Origin: Methylobacterium brachiatum | Lineage (GTDB): Bacteria; Pseudomonadota; Alphaproteobacteria; Rhizobiales; Beijerinckiaceae | Direction of reading: 5' to 3' | Assembly: GCF_020523825.1 (NCBI RefSeq) | Contig: NZ_JAJALK010000008.1 | Coordinates: 1 to 64,000 of the forward strand | DNA: 64,000 nt | Shown: positions 26,194 through 35,065 of the stretch, piece by piece | How positions within the stretch are numbered: position 1 is the stretch's first letter | How the letters are laid out: each line of letters begins with the position of its first letter | The notes under the pieces: model-generated | What the model was told of the DNA's origin: nothing | Database searches by the model: none | What the model saw: the letters and a program-made list of their open reading frames with translations, nothing else | Translations under genes and position numbers: made by a program

Positions 26194-28343
26194 CAGGCCG
26201 CCCCCATGTCGAGTGCCGGTACCGGCGTTCCGGCCGAGCTCGCAGGCGCCGAGTGATCCAGCATGATCCGGTCGATGTCTTGAGCGGAGAGGTAGCCGAC
26301 CTCGGCAAGTTCCGAGGCGATCGCCCGCAGCGCCGTCGTTTGCGTTTCCAGGACAGCACGGGCCCGCGCGTAAGCCCTCCGCAGCCGATCGGAAGCGGTC
26401 TCGACGAGCCCGCCTACGAGGAAGATATGCCGTTCGGCCGGGTCGACGTAGTAGGGTCCGAGCTTGCCGAGCCCGAACTGCAGGTCGATGCCGTGGGCGA
26501 GCGCCGTTGACTGGGCGAGATCCGATCCCGGGCCGAAGCCGCTGCCGATCGAGACGCCACCGAGTTCGATCTCTTCGGCCACGCGTCCGGCGAGCATCGT
26601 CGCGAGGGTCGCCTCGAGCTGCGGCAGCGTCGAAGCACCGTCGACTGGGTACTCGAACTGGGCCTGGCCACCACCGTCGTGGAGCGACAGGTCTACGAGC
26701 GCTCCGCAGCCGAGCGACCGGCCGACGATCGCGTGACCCGCCTCGTGGATGGCGGAGCGTCGTCGCGCGTCTGGGGACATCGCGAGCCGCCCCTGACGGA
26801 TCTCTGCCAGGATGTCGTCGAGGCCGATCTGGCGCCCGGCACGGCGCGCCGCCCCCCTGGCTCGACGCACGAACGCCTCAACATCGGCTCCGGTCTTGCC
26901 GCGCGCGGCGAGCGCGAGCGGCATCAAAGAATCTCCGGCCAGCGCCTCGGCGCCGAGATGATGCCGGAAGATCTTCAATAAGCTCGTGGTGTTCGGCCGC
27001 TCGATCGCGATCTCGCGATCGAGGCGCCCCGCCCGCTTCACGGCTGGATCGATGTTCTGCGGGTGGTTCGTGGCAGCGACGACGACCACGCCCGGGCGCT
27101 CTTCGACGCCGGCGAGCAATTCGAGGAACAGGTTCACCACCTGGGTCCAGTACTGGACGTGCTCGCCGCGGATCTGTGCGCGGTCGGAGATGCCGTCGAG
27201 CTCGTCGATGAACAGAATGCAAGGCGCCTGGGTCCGGGCTTGGGCGAACACTCTGCGGATCGCCTGCAGGGTACCGGAGAGGTAATCCGATGCGTTCCAC
27301 TCCGCGACCGAGGTCGCCACCAGCGGAACCCGAGCGGACTTCGCCAGGGCGCGGGCGAAGCTGGTCTTGCCGACGCCCGGCGGGCCCGACAGCAGCAAAC
27401 CCCGATTGTCGATCTCGGCCCAGGCGAGGCGACCGAGACGATAGGCTTGCAGGTCAGCAGCAACTGCCAGGCCCCAATCCTTGGCTGCACCATACCCGTC
27501 AAGTTCCTCGAGTGTCGGACCCGTTTGAAGGTAGTGGGCTTTGGCTGCGATTACCCGGGCGATTGCATCGATACAGGCATCGGGTGAGGCAGCACCCCGG
27601 AATGCGATCGGCAAATCGGCGATGTCGAGGGTGCGAACCAGCTCGGGATCAATCTGCCGTGCTGGGCTTTCCCCGGTGACCGCTTCGATGATGAGGTCGA
27701 GCGTGCTCTGATCCAAGCCGGGGAGCGCGATGCGATGCTCGGCAGCGCGCAGGAAATCGCGCGGCAGTTGGCGGATCGGATCGGGTGCGCATCCAACGAT
27801 GGGAACCCGCGCATGGAGCGCCGAGGCCACCATGAGGTTGCCAGTATCGGGTCTGTGCTCCTTTTGCGAGCCGTCGCGGACGAGCAGGCCGGCCTGCGTC
27901 GGTTTCAGAGCGACCGCTCTGTTGCCGCTCAGATCCATCACCCGGACGCCGGGTCGGAAGGCGCATTTTTCAAGGACGTCCCGCACCGGTTCGACGAGAT
28001 CCGGCATGTGCGTGGTGATGACAACGACCGGGGCTTCGCGCCGCAGACGACGAACGAGGCCGTCCTCGGCCTCGATGGCACGAGCGACCAGCACGGCCAC
28101 CGCGGCGAGGTCTGCCGGGATGGGCACGTGCTCGGCCTTTTTCTCGCCCTCGGTCTGGGCGAGGATGAGTTCGACCGGATCGTCGCTACTGTCGTCACAA
28201 TCGGGATCCGAGCTGAATTCGCGTTTGAACTTAGTGTTCTTGCGCTCTTCCTGTGCCAGGGTTCGAAGGAACGCACGGGCAAGCGCATCAGACGGCTTAG
28301 CGTCTGGATGCTGGTCGTTCAGCTTCGTTAAGGTCGGCAACAT
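26193..28343 (-). CDS. Soluble FtsH-like AAA+ ATPase with M41 zinc peptidase domain
   Basis: 716 residues. The first ~110 residues are charged, without the two membrane helices of FtsH. Residues ~110-250 look like a degenerate nucleotide-binding domain without a Walker A motif. Then come the AAA+ module (Walker A GPPGVGKT at 320-327, Walker B CILFIDELD at 375-383, arginine-finger region NIDPAVKRAGRLDRE) and a C-terminal M41 domain with HEAGH at 533-537 and the third zinc ligand candidate Asp608 in GPGSDLAQST. It should unfold and degrade proteins with ATP in the cytoplasm. GGGAG lies 8 bases before the ATG. Coupled to a 68-residue gene and followed by a DUF6634-like gene. Target unknown. Confidence 0.88.
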   Translation of the reverse strand: MLPTLTKLNDQHPDAKPSDALARAFLRTLAQEERKNTKFKREFSSDPDCDDSSDDPVELILAQTEGEKKAEHVPIPADLAAVAVLVARAIEAEDGLVRRLRREAPVVVITTHMPDLVEPVRDVLEKCAFRPGVRVMDLSGNRAVALKPTQAGLLVRDGSQKEHRPDTGNLMVASALHARVPIVGCAPDPIRQLPRDFLRAAEHRIALPGLDQSTLDLIIEAVTGESPARQIDPELVRTLDIADLPIAFRGAASPDACIDAIARVIAAKAHYLQTGPTLEELDGYGAAKDWGLAVAADLQAYRLGRLAWAEIDNRGLLLSGPPGVGKTSFARALAKSARVPLVATSVAEWNASDYLSGTLQAIRRVFAQARTQAPCILFIDELDGISDRAQIRGEHVQYWTQVVNLFLELLAGVEERPGVVVVAATNHPQNIDPAVKRAGRLDREIAIERPNTTSLLKIFRHHLGAEALAGDSLMPLALAARGKTGADVEAFVRRARGAARRAGRQIGLDDILAEIRQGRLAMSPDARRRSAIHEAGHAIVGRSLGCGALVDLSLHDGGGQAQFEYPVDGASTLPQLEATLATMLAGRVAEEIELGGVSIGSGFGPGSDLAQSTALAHGIDLQFGLGKLGPYYVDPAERHIFLVGGLVETASDRLRRAYARARAVLETQTTALRAIASELAEVGYLSAQDIDRIMLDHSAPASSAGTPVPALDMGAA

Positions 28344-29202
28344 GACGAAATCTCCCGCGGCCGGGCAGCGGCGCCGGCCGTCAGCGTGATGGCTGGATTG
28401 GTTGCAGCGACGCGGCTGGCTCGATGGGATCGGAGCGCTCGGCGGGCGTCGGCATCAGGAGATCGCCTCAAACCAGGCGACGAACGTTTATAGAACAAAA
28501 AATGAACAAAAACAGCGCCGACCGGCACATATCCACAAGGGAGGCATCGCTTAAGGAGCGACAAATATGGTGTCGTTACGTCCCATTCGTACAAACGTCA
28601 GGCTCTTCGGGGACCTGAAAGAATGGCGTCGGAGACCAATACGGTGGCAACGCGTGGTGGGTGCGTGCCGAACTCAGAAGCACGTAGTCGCATGCTGCGG
28701 GCAGGTGACCTGCCACGAGCGCATCCCTCCGCGTTACGGAATGGCCCGGTCAGTGTGAGCGGTTTGTCGCGCACCTCAAGTAGTGGCGCCGGATTTCACC
28801 AAGCGCGCCATAGATTGGACCCGAGATTTCGGGCAGAGCAAGACCAATATTCCCAGCTGAGCAGCGACTTTGGCAATCTGTCTGAAACGGATAATTTTCC
28901 CTACACACCAAGAAGAGTTGTGACACGCGCCGAAATAGGCGGGTCAAGCTGTCTGGCATCTGCTGCACTTACGCTTCCATTTGGGCATCGCGCAAAACGT
29001 GTTCGCGGCATCGCTGGTAGGACCGATCGCACACCGGGCACCAGCGGCAGTTTGGAGGCCGTCTGGCTTGGAGGGAGTTCGAAATCAACTGCCAGCGCGA
29101 TATAGTGGAAGGAACACTCATGCCTCGGTGGGCTCGCGGCAACGGCGCCGGTGCCGCACGGCTGATGCATCTGCTGCGGCTTGCCTCCTCGCGCGAGATC
29201 GA
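28344..29202. other. Intergenic region between the ATPase operon and an HTH gene
   Basis: About 860 bp. It must contain the promoter of the leftward ATPase operon and of the rightward HTH gene. The stretch near 28480-28570 is AT-richer. Open frames here have no ribosome binding sites or recognisable products. Confidence 0.4.
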
Positions 29203-29532
29203 ATGACAGGGGAAGAGTTTAAGGCTCGCCTACGTCTGCTGCGCCGGACCCAGACCGGTTTCGCGGCTGAGTTGGGCGTGGCGCTCCGTACGGTTCACTA
29301 CTGGGCGCATCGTGGCCCCCCCTCGGAGGTCAGCTACCTTCTGGACATGTTGACCAGCTTGGAACTCCCATTTGGCCCTGACGCAGCTGCCTCTGATGGC
29401 TACATCTCTTCAGCATTATTTACGGACAAGGTCGTGAAGGTCATTAATCGACTAAGCAAGGAGTCGGAAAAATTAGGCCGCGGAACTGAATTCGAGCAGG
29501 CAATCACAATTTGGATCAAAGAAAACAGCTAA
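29203..29532 (+). CDS. Helix-turn-helix (XRE-like) small regulator
   Basis: 109 residues from the ATG at 29203. The N-terminal half reads EEFKARLRLLRRTQTGFAAE, then LGVALRTVHYWAHRGPPSEV, a helix-turn-helix of the XRE/transposon-repressor kind. The C-terminal half is helical (KVVKVINRLSKESEKLGRG). The longer open frame from 28981 is not used because it has no ribosome binding site and a different composition. It may regulate the neighbouring ATPase operon or the gene after it; not shown by the sequence. Confidence 0.6.
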   Translation: MTGEEFKARLRLLRRTQTGFAAELGVALRTVHYWAHRGPPSEVSYLLDMLTSLELPFGPDAAASDGYISSALFTDKVVKVINRLSKESEKLGRGTEFEQAITIWIKENS

Positions 29533-29582
29533 AGGAAGAACGCATTAAAAGGAATCCTATTAGCTGGCTAAATATTATATGA

Positions 29583-30551
29583 ATGCACATCTTCATTAAA
29601 AGATTCACAATAAAAATCTGTTCGGTCCAAGTTTTGCTCGAGATACCCGCAATACCACCGAAAAGATATCATATTGCGCCTGCAAATATTGCCTCTATCA
29701 TGCGGCAAGCCTCGTTGAGACGAATGGAAACGACTTCCCCGAGCGCGGTTTGGATTGCGCGGTTTGATAGAGGGATATTCCAAACGGCTGACGACTGCAG
29801 AGTACCGGATTGCGCTTCCAGCGATCTTGTCGCACACCCGATGCTGCATTCGAGGGTCAATGACATGTCATCAGCATATTTGTCAGACCGACCATACATT
29901 AAAACGACAAAAAATACCGGTCAGATGCCGGGATTTCGATCCTTCAAAACATCAGCGCCGATCTTATATCCTGCGCGGTGGCACCACGATCTCTTGATAC
30001 AACTAACTCTTAATCCATACGTGACGGGAATAAGTCCTTGCAGCACCAAATGGCCTAACGGCGGCTTAAATCTCTTCATAGATTGCGGCGGAGAGATTTT
30101 TCAATTGACTGCCATGCGCGATGAAGATTTCAACCAGCTTCAATTCTTAGACAGTCATCTATTTGTGAAACGGTCCGTCGTTTTATCCGAACCGTCACTG
30201 TCTAACGCTAGAGCCATCTGGTCAACCAGGCGAACACCAATTTCGCCCAGTAACAGGCTGCGCGTTCTCGAGCGGCTGGCTGCACACCCCAGTGGATTGC
30301 CCATATCCCAACTAACGAATTGTATCCAGAATTCCTCAGCCGATCCGATCGATACTATCCTGGCGCTTGTATGCCTTGGGCTTTCGATTTTGGACTTGGG
30401 ATTGATGCTATGCCCTGACACAATAATCCGTCTGAACAGCCTTTCAGATCGCGATGGCAACCGGCGGCCGCAAAATAGCTTCGAGCATATCGGCGGTCTT
30501 CTCGCCAAAGTTAAAGCGGACCAGGCGCCCGTGCTGGACGACGGCCGTTAA
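29583..30551 (+). CDS. Hypothetical protein of AT-richer composition, possible TnsA-like fold
   Basis: Up to 322 residues; the start is uncertain (in-frame ATGs at 29583, 29700 and 29865). The most protein-like part is the C-terminal 200 residues: YPARWHHDLLIQLTLNPYVT, where the pattern of an Arg/His-rich helix followed by NPYV recalls TnsA-type endonuclease N-termini, and RLRVLERLAAHPSGLPISQL, a winged-helix-like segment. Catalytic residues of TnsA are not evident, so this is a weak guess. Base composition is lower in G+C than anything else in the window, suggesting a separate foreign origin. Confidence 0.5.
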   Translation: MHIFIKRFTIKICSVQVLLEIPAIPPKRYHIAPANIASIMRQASLRRMETTSPSAVWIARFDRGIFQTADDCRVPDCASSDLVAHPMLHSRVNDMSSAYLSDRPYIKTTKNTGQMPGFRSFKTSAPILYPARWHHDLLIQLTLNPYVTGISPCSTKWPNGGLNLFIDCGGEIFQLTAMRDEDFNQLQFLDSHLFVKRSVVLSEPSLSNARAIWSTRRTPISPSNRLRVLERLAAHPSGLPISQLTNCIQNSSADPIDTILALVCLGLSILDLGLMLCPDTIIRLNSLSDRDGNRRPQNSFEHIGGLLAKVKADQAPVLDDGR

Positions 30552-31089
30552 GGGAAAGCCCAGGCTGAAGTTCGGCGCCCGAGTGATTCGCGTCGCGCCA
30601 GAAAACTGCACCCGAAGTGCCGGTTCAAGCGTCCTCTGTACGAGGCGAATCACCCCCGAAACCGAACAATTTTATCGGCCGAAAAATCGGTCCCCTGTAC
30701 CCGCGCACTCGACACTCACGCGACATCCTAACAGATGTCGAAGGAATGCTCACGGGTGCACTCAGCCCACTGACGAAACCACATCTGAAGGAATGAAACA
30801 CGAAATTTGATGTTTTGATCCTTCGGTACAAAGGAATAATGTTCGACCAGCTCGAAAATCCGTTCCTTATGGTCGACTCGACATATTTATTTTTGTGAAA
30901 CCGTTGACTTCGACACACTTATGTGGCAGCCGACCAAGATGACGATGGTCTGCCGAGTGCGCTATAGCTGCAGACGCAAGCAATAAGCTGTTGCGTTTCT
31001 CGTTCCTTTGTATGAACGATTAAGCGAATCGGATTGGGGCCAAGGTCGCGGTCTTTACCAAGACGTCGACTGTCCGCCGTCAGCACCCC
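30552..31089. other. Intergenic stretch upstream of the IS3 element
   Basis: About 540 bp, AT-richer on the left. No gene, tRNA or repeat recognised. Confidence 0.4.
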
Positions 31090-31154
31090 TGAGACAGATT
31101 GAGGCTCTTCACGAACAGAGGATGGCTGGTTCATCGTAGCCCCCAGGAGCGAAG

Positions 31155-31529
31155 ATGAAACAGACATCCGGGCCGGCGCGGAAGCCGGCAGAAGCCGTGA
31201 TCAAGGACATCCGCCGGGCCACACGTCGGCAGTTCTCGTCCGAGGAGAAGATCCGCATCGTGCTGGAGGGCCTGCGCGGTGAGGACAGCATCGCCGAGCT
31301 GTGCCGGCGCGAGGGCATCGCGTCCTCAATGTACTACGGCTGGTCCAAGGAGTTTCTGGAAGCTGGCAAGAAGCGGCTGGCTGGCGACACAGCCCGAGCC
31401 GCGACCGCCGATGAGGTCAAGGAACTGCGCCGGGAGGCCGGGGCGCTGAAGGAGGTCGTGGCCGATCTCGTCCTGGAGAACCGCCTGCTCAAAAAAAGTA
31501 TGACCGGGGCTGGGGGCGACGAGGCATGA
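31155..31529 (+). CDS. IS3 family transposase OrfA
   Basis: 124 residues: a helix-turn-helix domain (RRQFSSEEKIRIVLEGLRGE, then SIAELCRREGIASSMYYGWS) and a leucine-zipper-like tail (DEVKELRREAGALKEVVADL). Near its 3' end, at 31492-31498, is the slippery heptamer A AAA AAG. The minus-one frame from there is open through GRRG into OrfB, so programmed frameshifting can give the full OrfAB transposase. The stop codon overlaps the OrfB start (ATGA). Confidence 0.93.
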   Translation: MKQTSGPARKPAEAVIKDIRRATRRQFSSEEKIRIVLEGLRGEDSIAELCRREGIASSMYYGWSKEFLEAGKKRLAGDTARAATADEVKELRREAGALKEVVADLVLENRLLKKSMTGAGGDEA

Positions 31530-32506
31530 GGTACCCGGCCTCTGAGAAGCTGGAGATCATCCGGCTGGTCGAGCAATCCCATCTGCCGGTGTGCGCCACC
31601 CTGGAGAAGCTCGGCATCACCCGGGCGACGTTCTACCGCTGGTACGACGCTTTTCAGCGCGGCGGCCCCGAGGCATTGGCGGATCGCCCGTCCCGACCCA
31701 GCCGGGTCTGGAACCGGTTGCCCGCCGAGGTTCGCGATCAGATCGTCGCCCTCGCGCTGGAGGCGCCGGAGCTCAGCCCCCGCGAGTTGGCGGTGCGCTT
31801 CACTGACGAGCGGCGCTACTTCGTCTCGGAGGCCACCGTCTACCGCCTGCTCAAGGCCCAGGACCTGATCACCAGCCCGGCCTACATCGTCGTCAAAGCC
31901 GCCGATGAGTTCCGCGACAAGACCACCGCGCCCAACCAGCTCTGGCAGACGGACTTCACCTACCTGAAGGTGATTGGCTGGGGCTGGTACTATCTCTCGA
32001 CGGTGCTCGACGACTTCTCGCGCTACATCGTGGCGTGGAAGCTGTGCACGACGATGCAGGTCGGCGACGTCACCGCCACGCTCGACTTGGCGCTGACCGC
32101 CGCTGGCCTCGATCAGGTGCAGGTGGTGCATCGGCCACGGCTGCTCACCGACAACGGATCGAGCTACGTCGCGGGTGACTTGGCTGACTGGCTCGGCAGC
32201 CGGGGCATGACCCACATCCGCGGTGCGCCCCGCCATCCTCAGACGCAGGGCAAGATCGAGCGCTGGCACCAGACGCTCAAGAACCGCATCCTGCTCGAAC
32301 ATGCCTACCTGCCCGGCGAACTCGAGGCGCGTGTGGCCGCCTTCGTGGAGCACTACAACCATGTTCGGGCTCACGAGAGCCTGGGCAACCTCACCCCTGC
32401 CGACGTCTACTTCGGTCGCGGAGAGGCCATCTTGCGTGAACGGGCGCAGATCAAACGCCAGACCCTCATGGACCGCCGCTTGCGCCATCACGCGCAGGCT
32501 GCCTAA
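31526..32506 (+). CDS. IS3 family transposase OrfB (DDE integrase domain)
   Basis: 326 residues. An N-terminal HTH-like part (LEKLGITRATFYRWYDAF) is followed by the retroviral-type integrase core: Asp in NQLWQTDFTYLKV, Asp in RLLTDNGSSYVAGD and Glu in HPQTQGKIERWHQTLK, a complete DDE set. Normally made as an OrfAB fusion through the A6G site in orfA. The frame is intact. Confidence 0.95.
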   Translation: MRYPASEKLEIIRLVEQSHLPVCATLEKLGITRATFYRWYDAFQRGGPEALADRPSRPSRVWNRLPAEVRDQIVALALEAPELSPRELAVRFTDERRYFVSEATVYRLLKAQDLITSPAYIVVKAADEFRDKTTAPNQLWQTDFTYLKVIGWGWYYLSTVLDDFSRYIVAWKLCTTMQVGDVTATLDLALTAAGLDQVQVVHRPRLLTDNGSSYVAGDLADWLGSRGMTHIRGAPRHPQTQGKIERWHQTLKNRILLEHAYLPGELEARVAAFVEHYNHVRAHESLGNLTPADVYFGRGEAILRERAQIKRQTLMDRRLRHHAQAA

Positions 32507-32563
32507 CCTCTCAATCCAGATGGACCAGAGCCTCCGTTCCTGAGCTTCCCGACTCGTCTCAAA

Positions 32564-33346
32564 TCATCTGACGACGGACAATACAAGCAGGGATGCCGCC
32601 GCCCTCGCGCCGCCGTGAGGAGCTATCCAGTAGCGAAGGTCCGGTCTTCCGATCGGAACGCTCCGTCTGAAAGTCCGTTCGCCCAACCGGGCGCGTATCG
32701 AGAAGCTGGAGAACCCGGTCGCGCTTGTGACCGCCCCATCTGCGCTGCGGGATGCATCGTAATAGTGTTTCACCAGGTCGACCAGTTCGGAAAAACTCGT
32801 GCCTGCTGGTGCGGTCGCAGGCCAGCAGGTCTTGTATCCGATTACGTCGAATGCAACCGGACGGCGCAAGCGGCCCTGGCCGGTCCGTACGATTGCCTCG
32901 AGCGGCCAGACTCTTCGACTCGATCGTTCCGGGGCGGCCGGGGCGACCCGGTTCATGCACGGGATGTCGTCCGCCATGTCTGCCGCGCGTAGGAGCTCCA
33001 ACTCCCACGGTCCGCGCACGAACCGATCGTGCACGATGGGTCCATCGCCTCTCCAACCGATTCCGAGCAAGTGCTCGCCGACCTCGATATCCATGACGTG
33101 TTGACACTCGTCCGCTTTGGCCCCGAATGGTGTGTTCCATCGGATCCCTCCACGCCGCGATATCGAGTCTGGTTCCGCAACGTAGTATTGAATCGAGAAG
33201 CCTTGAAAACGGACGGCCCGTTTCTTCATCGGCGTCTGTGGGCCGTCGCATCCGTGCAGGGCGAGAATACGCAAGGCAGCTTCGCGCAGCACCCTGCGGG
33301 CCACCCCGGTGGGCGCTTCGAGGCGGTTGACATGAATGGTCGACAT
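32564..33346 (-). CDS. Hypothetical protein, 260 residues
   Basis: GGAG lies 6 bases before the ATG at 33346. The protein starts MSTIHVNRLEAPTGVARRVL and has mixed alpha/beta character (FQGFSIQYYVAEPDSISRRG, HVMDIEVGEHLLGIGWRGDG). No signal peptide, membrane helix or known catalytic motif. The stop codon lies two bases from the IS3 right end, so the original C-terminus may have been altered by the insertion. No family recognised. It is the first cargo gene after the IS element. Confidence 0.5.
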   Translation of the reverse strand: MSTIHVNRLEAPTGVARRVLREAALRILALHGCDGPQTPMKKRAVRFQGFSIQYYVAEPDSISRRGGIRWNTPFGAKADECQHVMDIEVGEHLLGIGWRGDGPIVHDRFVRGPWELELLRAADMADDIPCMNRVAPAAPERSSRRVWPLEAIVRTGQGRLRRPVAFDVIGYKTCWPATAPAGTSFSELVDLVKHYYDASRSADGAVTSATGFSSFSIRARLGERTFRRSVPIGRPDLRYWIAPHGGARAAASLLVLSVVR

Positions 33347-35065
33347 GCGGGTCTCCGGACGGGACCCTTCTTCAGATCACCTGGTTCTCCGAAAACGTCA
33401 AAGCCTCCTGTGTACGGCCGTTCCAACCATGGACGGATCCGTCACGATCCGACCCGTTGGCCAAGGGGGCGGATCAGCTTCCGCATCGACGACACTGCTG
33501 CGGAGTGCCTTGGCGGCGAACCGGTGGCTTGCGGCGTTCCGCACCGGCCGAATTCCACCGAACACCGACTACCCGAGCTCGACGCGACGTCGCGGGCCAG
33601 GTTCCATGCCGACATAAGGAGCATGCAACCACAGTCAGATCCCCGGTTGCCCGTGTGCGTTGTCCTGCGCTGCGTAGACCCCCGCCAGCGTCGTCAGCTT
33701 GGCGGCGTCCGTGCGCGCGTCCGACCCGAAGGGCTTCGAGTCCAGCGCACAACCCAGCCTTTCGGCTGGAGGACTGTTCATGCTCGCCGAGCGCGTGCGC
33801 GGCGAGCGTCGGCGTCTCGGCACATCCGCCGGGATGCGGTCCGGCTGCACCGGCAGCTTCTCGGCCCGCGCGCCGTTTTAAACCAGTGCACCTTCCGCGG
33901 GGAGGCACGTCGGCGGCGGAACCCGAGAGCGGCCAAAGAGCGACCGGCAAATCCGAGACCAATCGGCCAAACAGCGCTGTGCCGCTCCTAAACCTACTTC
34001 GTCGTGCTAGGCATGGAAGGCGCGGTGGCTCTCATCGAAGGCGGCCTGGAAAGGTCGGAAAGATCGTTGCGTCGCCATCATCAGAGAGGACAGCCGTCCG
34101 GGATCCGAGAGCTCTGCTGCAAAGTGGTTGCGAAGACTGTCGGCACGATGATCGGGCAGGGCGGAGACCCGAGACTCGCAGCGGGCAGGTTCGAGAAGCA
34201 TGTGCGTGAGTACTCCGCCGATGTGGATCTTGCCATGCTCGTCGCCTTGGCGGGTGCGGACGAACTACCGGAAAACGGAGGTCAGAAGACCCGTGGCCCG
34301 AAACCGTCGCCGCACAGCGGGAACGCCGAAGCGTCGGTGCGGATCGGCTTCCTCCGCTCCTTCCCGACTCCTTCCCGTTCCGCCCCGCGCTGCCCGATCG
34401 ATCGCCTGGCAATGGATTTGAGCGTTCCTTCGAAGGGTTAGGACGCGGAAGGCTGCGGCGGAGATCATCGGCCCCGTTCCGGGAATCCGCCGCCGCAACC
34501 GGAGAGGACGGCCGTTCCTTCGATCATGGGAAGCGGCACCGCTCCGAGCGCGACTCTGGGTTGAGGGGCGCCCGCCGACGGGAAATGGGGATCGGATTGT
34601 CGGGGGGCCGGAAGTTCGCGAACTCGGCAGGCCGGGCGATGCGTACCCGGGCCGGTCCATCGGAGCGATGCGAGATCGTAAGTCCAAGCCGTTCGACCCG
34701 ACCGACGCCCGTTGATCCGAATGGAAGCCGATTCCGCCCACGCGACGGCCCGATGCCGAAGCCGGCACGATGGCGGCCGGCGACGGTACGACCCCTGCGC
34801 CGGCGTCCGGCGGCCGAGCGCGCCGTGCGGGGGATCGTGTCGGCGTGCCAGCACCGGCTCTCGCCGCGGATCCGCCCTCCGGCGGGTGAAAGACCACGTC
34901 GTCGGGCCGCTCGTCTGCGGACCGGGGAACCCCCGCATGAACCCGTCGTTTGTGTCGGGCTCCGCGATCCTGCATCGCACGTGCGCGCGGACCTCGCGGG
35001 GTCGCAGGACCGGGTGTCGTCGCGGTGCAACCGCCAAGCTTGACGGGTGGAGGGGAGGGGACGCC
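33347..35065. other. Long stretch without a confident gene
   Basis: 1.7 kb of high G+C DNA with many overlapping open frames on both strands. The best are 34004-34441 (plus, 145 residues, MLGMEGAVALIEGGLERSER) and 33699-33881 (plus), where MLAERVRGERRRLG looks like the first helix of an XRE regulator but then loses the pattern. None has both a ribosome binding site and a recognisable domain. It may contain one decayed regulator and the promoter of the 35066 operon. Confidence 0.4.

Larger units (their letters stand above)
31090..32561 (+). mobile_element. IS3-family insertion sequence
   Basis: About 1472 bp with orfA and orfB overlapping by 4 bp. Proposed ends are imperfect inverted repeats beginning TGAGAC at 31090-31095 and ending GTCTCA at 32556-32561; inside them GAACAGAGG and, on the other side, GAACGGAGG also correspond. 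No short direct repeat is visible outside these ends (CCC versus AAT), so either the boundaries are off by a few bases or the flanks have been rearranged. The right end abuts the stop codon of the next gene. Confidence 0.7.

Noticed and set aside
26507..27211. Long plus-strand frame opposite the FtsH-like gene
   Set aside because: Arg-rich antisense image of a GC-rich gene; no start signal.
33699..33881. Possible XRE regulator (MLAERVRGERRRLG)
   Set aside because: Only one helix fits; the rest does not resemble an HTH and the frame ends early. Mentioned only as a hint of decay.
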